DNA from: an uncultured Coriobacteriaceae bacterium
Lineage (GTDB): Bacteria > Actinomycetota > Coriobacteriia > Coriobacteriales > QAMH01
Reading direction: 5' to 3'
DNA: 16,186 nt
Assembly: GCA_902783175.1 (NCBI GenBank)
Contig: CACZQA010000043.1
Location: forward strand, 1 to 16,186
The position numbers and the translations under genes were made by a program. Below the pieces are notes generated by a model that saw only the letters and a list, made by a program, of their open reading frames with translations, did no database searches and was not told the origin of the DNA. Below, piece after piece: positions 8,237-14,447 of this stretch; position 1 is the first letter of the stretch, and every line of letters begins with the position of its first letter.

Positions 8237-8322
8237 CTGGATACGGCCGGGGGAACCCGCCCGCTTGGCGGCGGTACGCGCCAACGTTGCGCAGGTGTAA
8301 GTTTGGCGTCGCGGCGAGCTGT

Positions 8323-8328
8323 TAGAAT
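8323..8328 (+). promoter_or_regulatory. Candidate -10 box upstream of the membrane protein gene
   Basis: TAGAAT lies in the 136-base gap after gatD, 44 bases before the ATG at 8373. TTTGGC at 8302 is a weak -35 candidate with a short 15-base spacer. The rest of the gap (8237-8372) holds only a weak hairpin (TTGGCG/CGCCAA around 8263-8285) with no T run. Confidence 0.4.
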
Positions 8329-8372
8329 GTAGGCACCTTCAGATGTTGACCACCGCGAGGAAGGGTTCTCCC

Positions 8373-9521
8373 ATGGCCACGTATCCCAGTATGAACGGCA
8401 GGTACTTCAGCACTGCCTGGAACGATATCAAGAACTCCGAGGGGTGGATCGGCAAGATCTTCCTGCTCGGGCTCATCAACTTCATCCCCATTTTCGGGCA
8501 GATGACGGTCTACGGCTACGCGTTCGAGTGGGGCCACAAGGCCGCCTGGGGCATGCACACGCCGCTGCCCAAGAAGATCTACGGGCGCAAGAACAGCAAG
8601 ATGCTGCGCTGGGGTTGGTTTGCCCTGGTCATCCTGTTCGTGTGCACGGTCATCCCGGCCATTGTCACCGGCATCGGCAACGCGATCAGCGACAGCAGCA
8701 CCGCGGCCCAGACGGCCGCCATGTACGCGCATCACTACCATGCGTCCATGGCGTCGGGCAACGTCTTGCTGGGAGCGCTCGGCGGCGTCATCGCGTTTGT
8801 CGGGTTCGTGCTCTCGATTGCGGCGGTCTTCTTCTTCTGGGTGGGCACCATGCGCATGATGATGTACGACCGCCTGGGCACGGGTCTGCAGTTTGGCAAG
8901 GTCTGGTCGATGATCAAGCACGACTTCGGCGGCCTTTTGCGCATCTTCGGCATGTCCATCCTGTGCTTCGTCGTCTACTTCATCGTGTTCGCCATCGTGG
9001 TCGCGATCGTCGGGGCGGGAGTCATCGGCACCCTGTTCGTCGGCGCCGCGGCAGGCTCGGGCATGTACGGAATGGACAACGAGGCCGCCCTCGGCTTCAT
9101 TCTCATGGCGCTCGTCTCCGCGCTGCCGCTCGTCATCGTCTTGTACTACCTGTCGAGCGTCGCGGAAGCCTTCATCCAGCTGCTCGTGAGCCGCGCGCTC
9201 GGGTACTGGACGCGTCAGTTCGACGTGGCAAGCTGGGGCAAGAAGGACGACCCGCTGCCGTTCGAGCGTGCGCAGGAGCCTGGCTATGCGGCGGCAGACG
9301 CCGAGCCGCAGCAGCCCGCTGCATCTGCGGACGACGAGGAGCCCGTGGCCCAGCCGCAGCCCGAAGCGCCCGATGAGCCCGAGGCGCCCGCGCAGCCGGG
9401 CGACGAGGGGCCAGCGGCCGCACCGGAACAGCCCGAGGCACCGAGCGATGAGGCGTCCGGGCAGGACGGTGCTGCCAAGGCCGCGCCGCAAGAGGGCGAG
9501 GACCCCAAGCCCCAGCAGTAG
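8373..9521 (+). CDS. DUF4013-like multi-spanning membrane protein with acidic Pro/Ala-rich tail
   Basis: A 382-residue protein whose function I do not recognise. Hydrophobic segments lie at about 27-49, 81-101, 130-158, 190-225 and 240-262. The motif W-x-x-I-K-x3-G-x4-I-F occurs twice (17-30 and 178-192), each just before a membrane segment, which suggests an internal duplication. The GYAFEWGHKAAWGMHTPLP stretch (48-66) resembles the conserved loop of DUF4013 proteins. Residues from about 300 on are a low-complexity tail rich in P, A, E and Q, probably disordered and cytoplasmic. The ATG at 8373 is chosen over 8343 because AGGAAGG lies 8 bases upstream. It stands alone between gatD and rplM with its own promoter-like box. 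An alternative is a generic integral membrane protein outside DUF4013. Confidence 0.75.
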   Translation: MATYPSMNGRYFSTAWNDIKNSEGWIGKIFLLGLINFIPIFGQMTVYGYAFEWGHKAAWGMHTPLPKKIYGRKNSKMLRWGWFALVILFVCTVIPAIVTGIGNAISDSSTAAQTAAMYAHHYHASMASGNVLLGALGGVIAFVGFVLSIAAVFFFWVGTMRMMMYDRLGTGLQFGKVWSMIKHDFGGLLRIFGMSILCFVVYFIVFAIVVAIVGAGVIGTLFVGAAAGSGMYGMDNEAALGFILMALVSALPLVIVLYYLSSVAEAFIQLLVSRALGYWTRQFDVASWGKKDDPLPFERAQEPGYAAADAEPQQPAASADDEEPVAQPQPEAPDEPEAPAQPGDEGPAAAPEQPEAPSDEASGQDGAAKAAPQEGEDPKPQQ

Positions 9522-9576
9522 GGGCGCAGCACGCGCTCTATCGGCGAATTCATCGCAAAACGACCATATTTGCATA

Positions 9577-9605
9577 TTGCTTTTGACTCGCCTCGCGGGT
9601 ATCCT
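9577..9605 (+). promoter_or_regulatory. Candidate promoter of the rplM-rpsI operon
   Basis: TTGCTT (9577-9582) and TATCCT (9600-9605) are 17 bases apart. An AT-rich block (about 9555-9580) lies over and just upstream of the -35 and could act as an UP element, as often seen at ribosomal protein genes. A second -35-like TTGACT at 9583 would pair only poorly. The following leader (9612-9678) contains a CTGAG/CTCAG dyad at 9621-9640. The remainder of the gap from 9522 shows nothing else. Confidence 0.5.
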
Positions 9606-9665
9606 TAACGGGTTCGCTTTCTGAGCCCCGTGAAACTCAGTGAATGAACAGTTTTTGTCTTATTT

Positions 9666-9673
9666 GGAGGAAG
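9666..9673 (+). promoter_or_regulatory. Ribosome binding site that decides the rplM start
   Basis: GGAGGAAG sits 5-8 bases before the GTG at 9679. An earlier in-frame GTG at 9640 would place 13 extra residues ahead of the conserved N-terminus and has no such site. Confidence 0.7.
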
Positions 9674-9678
9674 TAAAC

Positions 9679-10113
9679 GTGAAGACGTATTACGCGAAGC
9701 CAGGCGAAGTCCAGCGCGAATGGCTTCTGGTCGATGCGACCGATATGACGCTTGGCCGTCTTGCCTCTGCCGTTGCACAGATTCTGCGCGGCAAGAACAA
9801 GCCGACCTACACCCCGCATGTCGATACGGGCGATTTCGTCGTCGTCATCAACTGCGACAAGATCAAGGTGACGGGCGCCAAGGTCACCGACAAGGTGTAC
9901 TACCGCTACACCAATCACCCTGGTGGACTCCGTCAGGAGACCTTCCAGGAGGCCATGGCCAAGCACCCCGAGCGCGTCATCCAGCACGCGGTCAAGGGCA
10001 TGCTCCCCAAGGGCACTTTGGGCCGTCAGATGCTCAAGAAGCTCAAGGTCTACACGGGCTCGGAGCATCCGCATCAGGCACAGAACCCTCGCAAGATTGA
10101 CCTGGAGGCGTAA
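9679..10113 (+). CDS. rplM: 50S ribosomal protein L13
   Basis: A 144-residue protein, normal for L13. It opens [20 protein letters not shown] and has the family segments [38 protein letters not shown] and [20 protein letters not shown]13 binds 23S rRNA early in 50S assembly. The codons lean towards the set seen in highly expressed genes (for example more CGT, GCT and GGT than neighbours). rpsI follows after 5 bases, the usual L13-S9 pair. The GTG start is set by GGAGGAAG. Confidence 0.98.
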   Translation: MKTYYAKPGEVQREWLLVDATDMTLGRLASAVAQILRGKNKPTYTPHVDTGDFVVVINCDKIKVTGAKVTDKVYYRYTNHPGGLRQETFQEAMAKHPERVIQHAVKGMLPKGTLGRQMLKKLKVYTGSEHPHQAQNPRKIDLEA

Positions 10114-10118
10114 AGACT

Positions 10119-10517
10119 ATGGCACAGAACAACGAAGCTGTTTACATCGGCACCGGTCGTCGTAAGAACGCTGTAGCTCGCGTTCGCCTCGTCCCGGGCA
10201 CTGGCAAGGTCACCATCAACAAGCGCGACGGCAAGGATTACTTTGGCCGCCAGGCTCTGGTTGACATGGCTCTCGCACCCTTCAGGGTCACCGACACGGT
10301 CGACCACTTCGACGTCATTGCCACCTGCAACGGCGGCGGCGTTTCCGGTCAGGCTGGCGCCCTTCGCCATGGTATCGCCCGTGCACTGCTGAGCGCTGGC
10401 GATTACCGCTCCGACCTCAAGAAGGCTGGCTTCCTCACCCGCGACGCCCGCGTCGTCGAGCGCAAGAAGTACGGTCTGCGCAAGGCCCGCAAGAAGCCGC
10501 AGTTCTCCAAGCGCTAG
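10119..10517 (+). CDS. rpsI: 30S ribosomal protein S9
   Basis: A 132-residue protein matching S9. The N-terminus has [19 protein letters not shown], the middle has [19 protein letters not shown], and it ends in the basic tail [17 protein letters not shown], whose last Arg reaches the P-site tRNA. It is co-transcribed with rplM (5-base gap) and has a GGAGG inside the end of rplM. The same T-ending codon preference as rplM is visible (GGT CGT CGT near the start). A strong hairpin with a T run follows at 10546, so the operon appears to end here. Confidence 0.98.
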   Translation: MAQNNEAVYIGTGRRKNAVARVRLVPGTGKVTINKRDGKDYFGRQALVDMALAPFRVTDTVDHFDVIATCNGGGVSGQAGALRHGIARALLSAGDYRSDLKKAGFLTRDARVVERKKYGLRKARKKPQFSKR

Positions 10518-10545
10518 GCTTCACGTTACATCTTCTTTGCACTGC

Positions 10546-10582
10546 AGCAGGCTCCCGCATCAAGCGGGGGCCTGCTTTGTTT
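10546..10582 (+). terminator. Rho-independent terminator of rplM-rpsI
   Basis: A 12-bp stem (10547-10558 with 10564-10575, one G-T wobble, 5-base loop ATCAA) extended by an A-T pair and followed by TTTGTTT. It starts 29 bases after the rpsI stop. Confidence 0.85.
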
Positions 10583-10604
10583 GCGGGTGGAAAATCGAGC
10601 ACGA

Positions 10605-10670
10605 GCGCAGCATGCCGTGCTGCAATCGGACGGCGCTTGTCCGTCACGCGATGCACCCCGTATCGCGGCA
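10605..10670. repeat. Three small adjacent inverted repeats
   Basis: In the gap between the rpsI terminator and the kinase gene, three dyads follow each other: GCAGCA/TGCTGC (10607-10623), CGGAC/GTCCG (10627-10643) and CGCGAT/ATCGCG (10647-10667). None has a T run. They could be RNA hairpins, operator sites, or chance in GC-rich DNA. Confidence 0.35.
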
Positions 10671-10691
10671 AAGCGGCAGTGGCAGATAGCG

Positions 10692-10697
10692 TAGAAT
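10692..10697 (+). promoter_or_regulatory. Candidate -10 box directly before the kinase start
   Basis: TAGAAT ends 7 bases before the ATG at 10705. Transcription would then start at or next to that ATG, giving a leaderless mRNA. No clear -35 is seen. The ATG at 10696 lies inside the box and has no ribosome binding site, so it is unlikely to be the start. Confidence 0.4.
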
Positions 10698-10704
10698 GGA
10701 GCGC

Positions 10705-11268
10705 ATGAACACAGAAACTCTGGCGGTGACGCCCGCGGGCAGCAAACCCGCCTCCGACAACATCACACTCATCGGCATGCCGGGCGCGGGCAAGTCCACG
10801 CTCGGCGTCGTGCTGGCAAAGCGGCTTGGGTACCGCTTCGTAGACACCGACCTGCTCTTGCAGGAGGGCACGGGCATGCTGCTCTCCGACCTGATCGAAC
10901 AGCGGGGTATCGAAGGCTTCATCGAGGAAGAGAACAAGCTCCTCGCGGGTCTGCGCTGCTCGCATCACGTAATTGCCACAGGCGGGTCTGCCGTGTACAG
11001 CGAGCAGGGGATGGAAAACCTCAAGAAGCTGGGGCGCGTCGTCTTCATCGACATCGACATGACGGAGCTCCCCAAGCGCCTGCACACCGACCTGCTCACG
11101 CGCGGCGTGGTGATTCGCTCGGGCTCGACGCTGCAGGACCTGTATGACGAGCGGCGCCCGCTGTACCAGAAGTACGCGGACATCACCGTCAACACGGTGG
11201 GCTTGAGCACGCTCGAGGCGGTCGAGCTGCTCTCTGACGCCATCGCCGCAGACGAGGAGGAGAAGTGA
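10705..11268 (+). CDS. Shikimate kinase-like P-loop kinase (AroK family, divergent)
   Basis: A 187-residue P-loop kinase with Walker A GMPGAGKS (24-31), FVDTD (45-49) where shikimate kinases bind Mg and substrate, and DERRPLYQKYAD (148-159) where the C-terminal substrate Arg (R150) sits. It would be annotated shikimate kinase, which phosphorylates shikimate at the 3-hydroxyl. Two substrate-site features differ from the norm: the Arg of the FRxxE motif is Ile73 (GFIEEE), and the third Gly of GGG is Ser95 (TGGSAVYS). This leaves the substrate open; another small hydroxyl compound is possible. The start at 10705 is inferred from the -10 box; 10696 would add three residues. The stop overlaps a GTG of the next gene, and the protease gene follows 2 bases later, so the two form an operon. 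Confidence 0.75.
   Translation: MNTETLAVTPAGSKPASDNITLIGMPGAGKSTLGVVLAKRLGYRFVDTDLLLQEGTGMLLSDLIEQRGIEGFIEEENKLLAGLRCSHHVIATGGSAVYSEQGMENLKKLGRVVFIDIDMTELPKRLHTDLLTRGVVIRSGSTLQDLYDERRPLYQKYADITVNTVGLSTLEAVELLSDAIAADEEEK
11255..11260 (+). promoter_or_regulatory. Ribosome binding site that decides the protease start
   Basis: AGGAGG, inside the end of the kinase gene, is 10 bases before the ATG at 11271 and only 4 before the GTG at 11265. The ATG has the better spacing. Confidence 0.55.
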
Positions 11269-11270
11269 CT

Positions 11271-11837
11271 ATGGCGCAAGAAGCTGCCAAGCAGAAGAAA
11301 CTCGTTGCCTGCGTGGGCAATATGCTCATGCTCGACGAGGGCTTTGGACCGTACATGGCCAAGGTGCTGACCGAGCGCGATGCGGCTCTCGAGCATTTTG
11401 ACGAGGAGCACGCCGACCTGCTCATGAAGACGTTCCGGCCGGCAGAGACGGAAGAGCCCGAAGACGATGACCGTATCCCCGTCCTGGACGCGGGCACGAT
11501 GGGCTTGAGCCTGCTGCCGTTCATCCGCGATTACGACCTGATCGTGGTGGTCGACATCGTCAACTGCGGTCCTGACGCGGTGCCGGGTACTTGCTATACC
11601 TTCACGCCCGAGGAGATGGCGGCCAACTGCGTCATGCACTCGTTGCACGACATGCGCATACCCGATGTGCTCACCAACGCGCGTCTGGCTGGCTACGATG
11701 CCGATATCCGCTGCGTGGGCGTCCAGAAGAAGGACTGCTTCCCGAAGGACCTCACGATCGACCTTACCGACGAGGTCAAGGCGTCGGTTCCCATGGCGAC
11801 GGGCGCCATCCTCGAGCTGCTCGAGCTCGACATCTAG
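11271..11837 (+). CDS. hyaD: [NiFe] hydrogenase maturation protease (HyaD/HybD family)
   Basis: A 188-residue protein with the family layout. GNMLMLDEGFG (16-26) has the first Ni-binding acid (Glu23); VLDAGTMGLSLL (71-82) has the second (Asp73); VVVVDIVN-type strand at 91-98 follows, then HSLHDMRIPDVL (123-134), whose H126 is the likely third ligand. These proteases bind nickel in the finished large subunit and cut its C-terminal peptide, which lets the NiFe site close. HyaB in this window ends with a typical cleavable peptide, so it is the likely substrate. The segment at 54-69 is an acidic insert (ETEEPEDDD) that makes the protein longer than the roughly 160 residues of HybD. The gene is convergent with hyaABC, separated by a bidirectional terminator. 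Confidence 0.85.
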   Translation: MAQEAAKQKKLVACVGNMLMLDEGFGPYMAKVLTERDAALEHFDEEHADLLMKTFRPAETEEPEDDDRIPVLDAGTMGLSLLPFIRDYDLIVVVDIVNCGPDAVPGTCYTFTPEEMAANCVMHSLHDMRIPDVLTNARLAGYDADIRCVGVQKKDCFPKDLTIDLTDEVKASVPMATGAILELLELDI

Positions 11838-11915
11838 CACGCCTCTCCAAGGCGTGCGCCCCCCGCTTGGCCTCTTCTGCACCACGGTCGCTTTCAGACG
11901 TTTCTGACCAAAACA

Positions 11916-11943
11916 AAACCCCGCCGATTTCTCGGCGGGGTTT
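11916..11943. terminator. Bidirectional Rho-independent terminator
   Basis: A perfect 12-bp stem (AAACCCCGCCGA with its complement) and a 4-base loop. On the + strand it is followed by TTTCTTGTT, ending the kinase-protease operon. On the - strand it is followed by TTTTGTTTTGG, ending hyaABC. Confidence 0.9.
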
Positions 11944-11970
11944 CTTGTTGCTTCGGTGAAAGCGAGTGGC

Positions 11971-12711
11971 TTATGCGGTGGCAGCAGCCTGCTCGTCTTC
12001 CTTGTTGACGATCTCGATCTTCTCAGCAGCACCGAGGTCGTCGTAGCCATCGATGTTCCAGGTCTCGAGGCTGTAGGTGAGGCCACCGGTCTCCTTGCCG
12101 AAGAACATGAGGCGGGGGAGAGCCATGCCGTCGATGAGTGCCAGGTAACCGTGAATCATCGTGAACCAGATGAAGATGTACATCATGAAGTAGTGGATGA
12201 TGCGGAGCTTCATCAGGCCGCCGACTGCAAAGGTGAAGCCGGCGAAGAACGGAACGTTCATCGTGACGTCCCACAGGCAGAAGCCCGTGTAGCCCATGAA
12301 CAGAATCAGAATGCCGATCAGCAGGTAGGACAGCTTCTGGGGCACGCCGAGCTTTGCGGAAAGCGGGTGGTCCTTCTTGATGAACAGGTAGTACTTGATC
12401 CAAGCGCCGAGCTGATGGCGGTTGTACTTCTGCGGGAGCCAGTTCCAGAAGTCGGTAACGGTCTCGCGGGTGCCGCCCATGGGGGACGACTTGATGACGA
12501 ACGCCAGAACGATACGGGCGATGCAGTTAACCACGAGCACGATGCCGCAGAAGATGTGCAGGCCGCGTGCCAGGCCCATCACGCCACCCAGTACCGGGTA
12601 GTGAATCTCGATACCGGACAGGATCAGGAGAATCATCGCAACGAGATTGACCCAGTGCGTAATGCGGAACGCGAGCGGGTGCATCTCTTTGTAGTGTGCG
12701 ATCTCTGCCAT
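11971..12711 (-). CDS. hyaC: Hydrogenase cytochrome b subunit
   Basis: A 246-residue membrane protein with four hydrophobic segments at about 14-38, 50-74, 127-147 and 169-193. His residues placed as haem b ligands are H19 (RITHW), H52 (GLHIF), H173 and H187 (IIHY and MIHGY). This is the Ni/Fe-hydrogenase b-type cytochrome family, which passes electrons from HyaA to the quinone pool at the membrane. It starts 2 bases after the hyaB stop (TAG TC ATG), with GGGAGG 10 bases upstream inside hyaB, so it is co-translated. The end is a short charged Ala-rich tail (EDEQAAATA). An open frame running 87 bases further upstream overlaps hyaB and is not used. Confidence 0.92.
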   Translation of the reverse strand: MAEIAHYKEMHPLAFRITHWVNLVAMILLILSGIEIHYPVLGGVMGLARGLHIFCGIVLVVNCIARIVLAFVIKSSPMGGTRETVTDFWNWLPQKYNRHQLGAWIKYYLFIKKDHPLSAKLGVPQKLSYLLIGILILFMGYTGFCLWDVTMNVPFFAGFTFAVGGLMKLRIIHYFMMYIFIWFTMIHGYLALIDGMALPRLMFFGKETGGLTYSLETWNIDGYDDLGAAEKIEIVNKEDEQAAATA

Positions 12712-12713
12712 GA

Positions 12714-14447
12714 CTATCGACCTCCCCAAGGACTCATATGCGTCTTGAACTCGTGACCGGTCTTGGGCTCGACGATGTGGATTGCGCAGGCAACGCACGG
12801 GTCGTAGCCATGGACAACGCGCAGGGCGTTGATAGGCGCCTCGATGTTGTCGATCGGCACGCCGATGAGACCCTGCTCGATGGTGCCGGGCACATCGTCG
12901 ACGTCACGCGGCGAGATATTCCACGTGGTGGGGACGATCGCCTGGTAATGCGTGATCTTGTTGCCCTTGATGGTCTCGCAGTGGTACAGGGCACCACGCG
13001 GGGCCTCCCAGAAGCCTTCGCCCGCACCGTCGTCGCGGACGCGCTTCGCAAACCAGGGGTTGGCGTCGCCCGGGTTCTTGAGAACCTCGACCAGCTCGTG
13101 GCACCAGTCCTGCATGTAGCCGGACACGGCGTACGCCTCGATGGGGCGTGCAGCCAGGCGGCCAAGCGCGCTGTTGAGCGCGGAGATGGAGGCGGCGCTG
13201 ATGGGAAGGCCGACGCCCTTGAGGACGGTGTTGACGCCGTCGATGATCTCGGGGTTGCCGGACATGTAGGAGACGAGCACGCGGGCGAGCGGTCCGACTT
13301 CCATCGGCTCGCGCTTGCCGGTCGCGTCGTTGAGGTAACGCGGCGCCTTGGACCAGGTGTACTTGTCGTTGACGACCTCGTTGGCCTCGTCCTTGTAGTA
13401 GCCGGGGAACTTCTCGGGCGGAACCGTGACGCCGTCCATCGGGTGCAACGGCTTGCCGTCGTCTGCGTAGTAGGCGTGCGTGGTTTCCTCGGTCATCTTG
13501 GAACCGTCGTACTTCTCGAGCACCGGAGCGCCCGTGCCGCCTGCCATGCGGACGATGCCCGCGGGGAAGTAGCGGTCGGTCAGCTCGCGAGACTCGCGGT
13601 CGAAGACGCCGAATGCCATGAAGTTGCCATGCTTGTTGTTGCCGATGCCCGCGACGTCCTTGAGGTAGACCTTCGCGATGGCGATCGCGTCGGGGATCAT
13701 GACCTCGCCGACCCACTCGTGCAGCTGGCGAGCGCGGTCGAGGATGTCGTCCAGCTTCTCGACGGAGGGCACGAACGAGGTGCCGCCGGGGATGGAAGTC
13801 TGGATGTGCGGCATCTTGCCGCCGATAAGGGCTGCGATCTCGTCTGCGGTGGCCTGCATGTCGAGCGCCTCGATGTAGTGGGCGGTCGCGATGAGGTCGA
13901 CCTCAGCCGGGAGCTTGTATGCCTCGGGGGCCTGGCCCTCGAGGAACCAGCCACCGGACAGCCAGGAGTACTGGCCGTTCTCTGCGAACTTCTGCAGACG
14001 CTTCTGGACGGCACCGAAGTCGCGAACGCCCAGGCCGTTGGCCAGTGCGAACTCGGTTGCGGCCTTCGGGTCGGCCTCGAGCGCGTGCAGCGGGTTGACG
14101 TAGTCAAGCGCGCTCAGCTGGTAGAACCACAGGATGTGGCTGTGCATGAACTGCGCGCCTTCTGCCAGGTTGCGGACGATGCGGGCGCCATTGGGGTGCT
14201 TGATGCCGTAGGCTTCCTCGGCTGCGTACACGGAGGTGTGGCAGTGGGAAATCGGGCAGACACCGCAGATGCGCTCGGCGATGAGGGCTGCGTCCGTTGG
14301 CTCGCGGCCCTCGAGGATCAGCTCGAGGCCGCGGAACAGGCCGCCCGAGACCCATGCCTCGGAGACGACGCCATCCTTGACCTCCATCTCGATGCGGAGA
14401 TGGCCCTCGATACGGTCGACGGGATCGATGATGGAATGCTTTGCCAT
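12714..14447 (-). CDS. hyaB: [NiFe] hydrogenase large subunit
   Basis: A 577-residue catalytic subunit that oxidises H2 (or the reverse) at a NiFe(CN)2CO centre. The four metal Cys are present: C61 and C64 in RICGVC (59-64) and C551 and C554 in DPCVACAIH (549-557). The RIEGH motif is at 12-16. The C-terminal Cys is a normal Cys, not selenocysteine. Cleavage after H557 would release a 20-residue peptide, as done by a HyaD-type protease. It should be folded with HyaA in the cytoplasm and carried across the membrane by the Tat signal of that partner. It starts directly after the hyaA stop (TAA then ATG), with AAGGAGG about 10 bases upstream. Length and motifs are normal for membrane-bound group 1 hydrogenases. 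Confidence 0.97.
   Translation of the reverse strand: MAKHSIIDPVDRIEGHLRIEMEVKDGVVSEAWVSGGLFRGLELILEGREPTDAALIAERICGVCPISHCHTSVYAAEEAYGIKHPNGARIVRNLAEGAQFMHSHILWFYQLSALDYVNPLHALEADPKAATEFALANGLGVRDFGAVQKRLQKFAENGQYSWLSGGWFLEGQAPEAYKLPAEVDLIATAHYIEALDMQATADEIAALIGGKMPHIQTSIPGGTSFVPSVEKLDDILDRARQLHEWVGEVMIPDAIAIAKVYLKDVAGIGNNKHGNFMAFGVFDRESRELTDRYFPAGIVRMAGGTGAPVLEKYDGSKMTEETTHAYYADDGKPLHPMDGVTVPPEKFPGYYKDEANEVVNDKYTWSKAPRYLNDATGKREPMEVGPLARVLVSYMSGNPEIIDGVNTVLKGVGLPISAASISALNSALGRLAARPIEAYAVSGYMQDWCHELVEVLKNPGDANPWFAKRVRDDGAGEGFWEAPRGALYHCETIKGNKITHYQAIVPTTWNISPRDVDDVPGTIEQGLIGVPIDNIEAPINALRVVHGYDPCVACAIHIVEPKTGHEFKTHMSPWGGR

Noticed and set aside
8237..8322. Possible terminator after gatD
   Set aside because: The TTGGCG/CGCCAA hairpin is short, has no T run, and is not convincing.
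12714..14447. Selenocysteine in the hydrogenase large subunit
   Set aside because: The C-terminal motif is DPCVACAIH with TGC/TGT-type Cys codons and no in-frame TGA, so it is a normal Cys enzyme.
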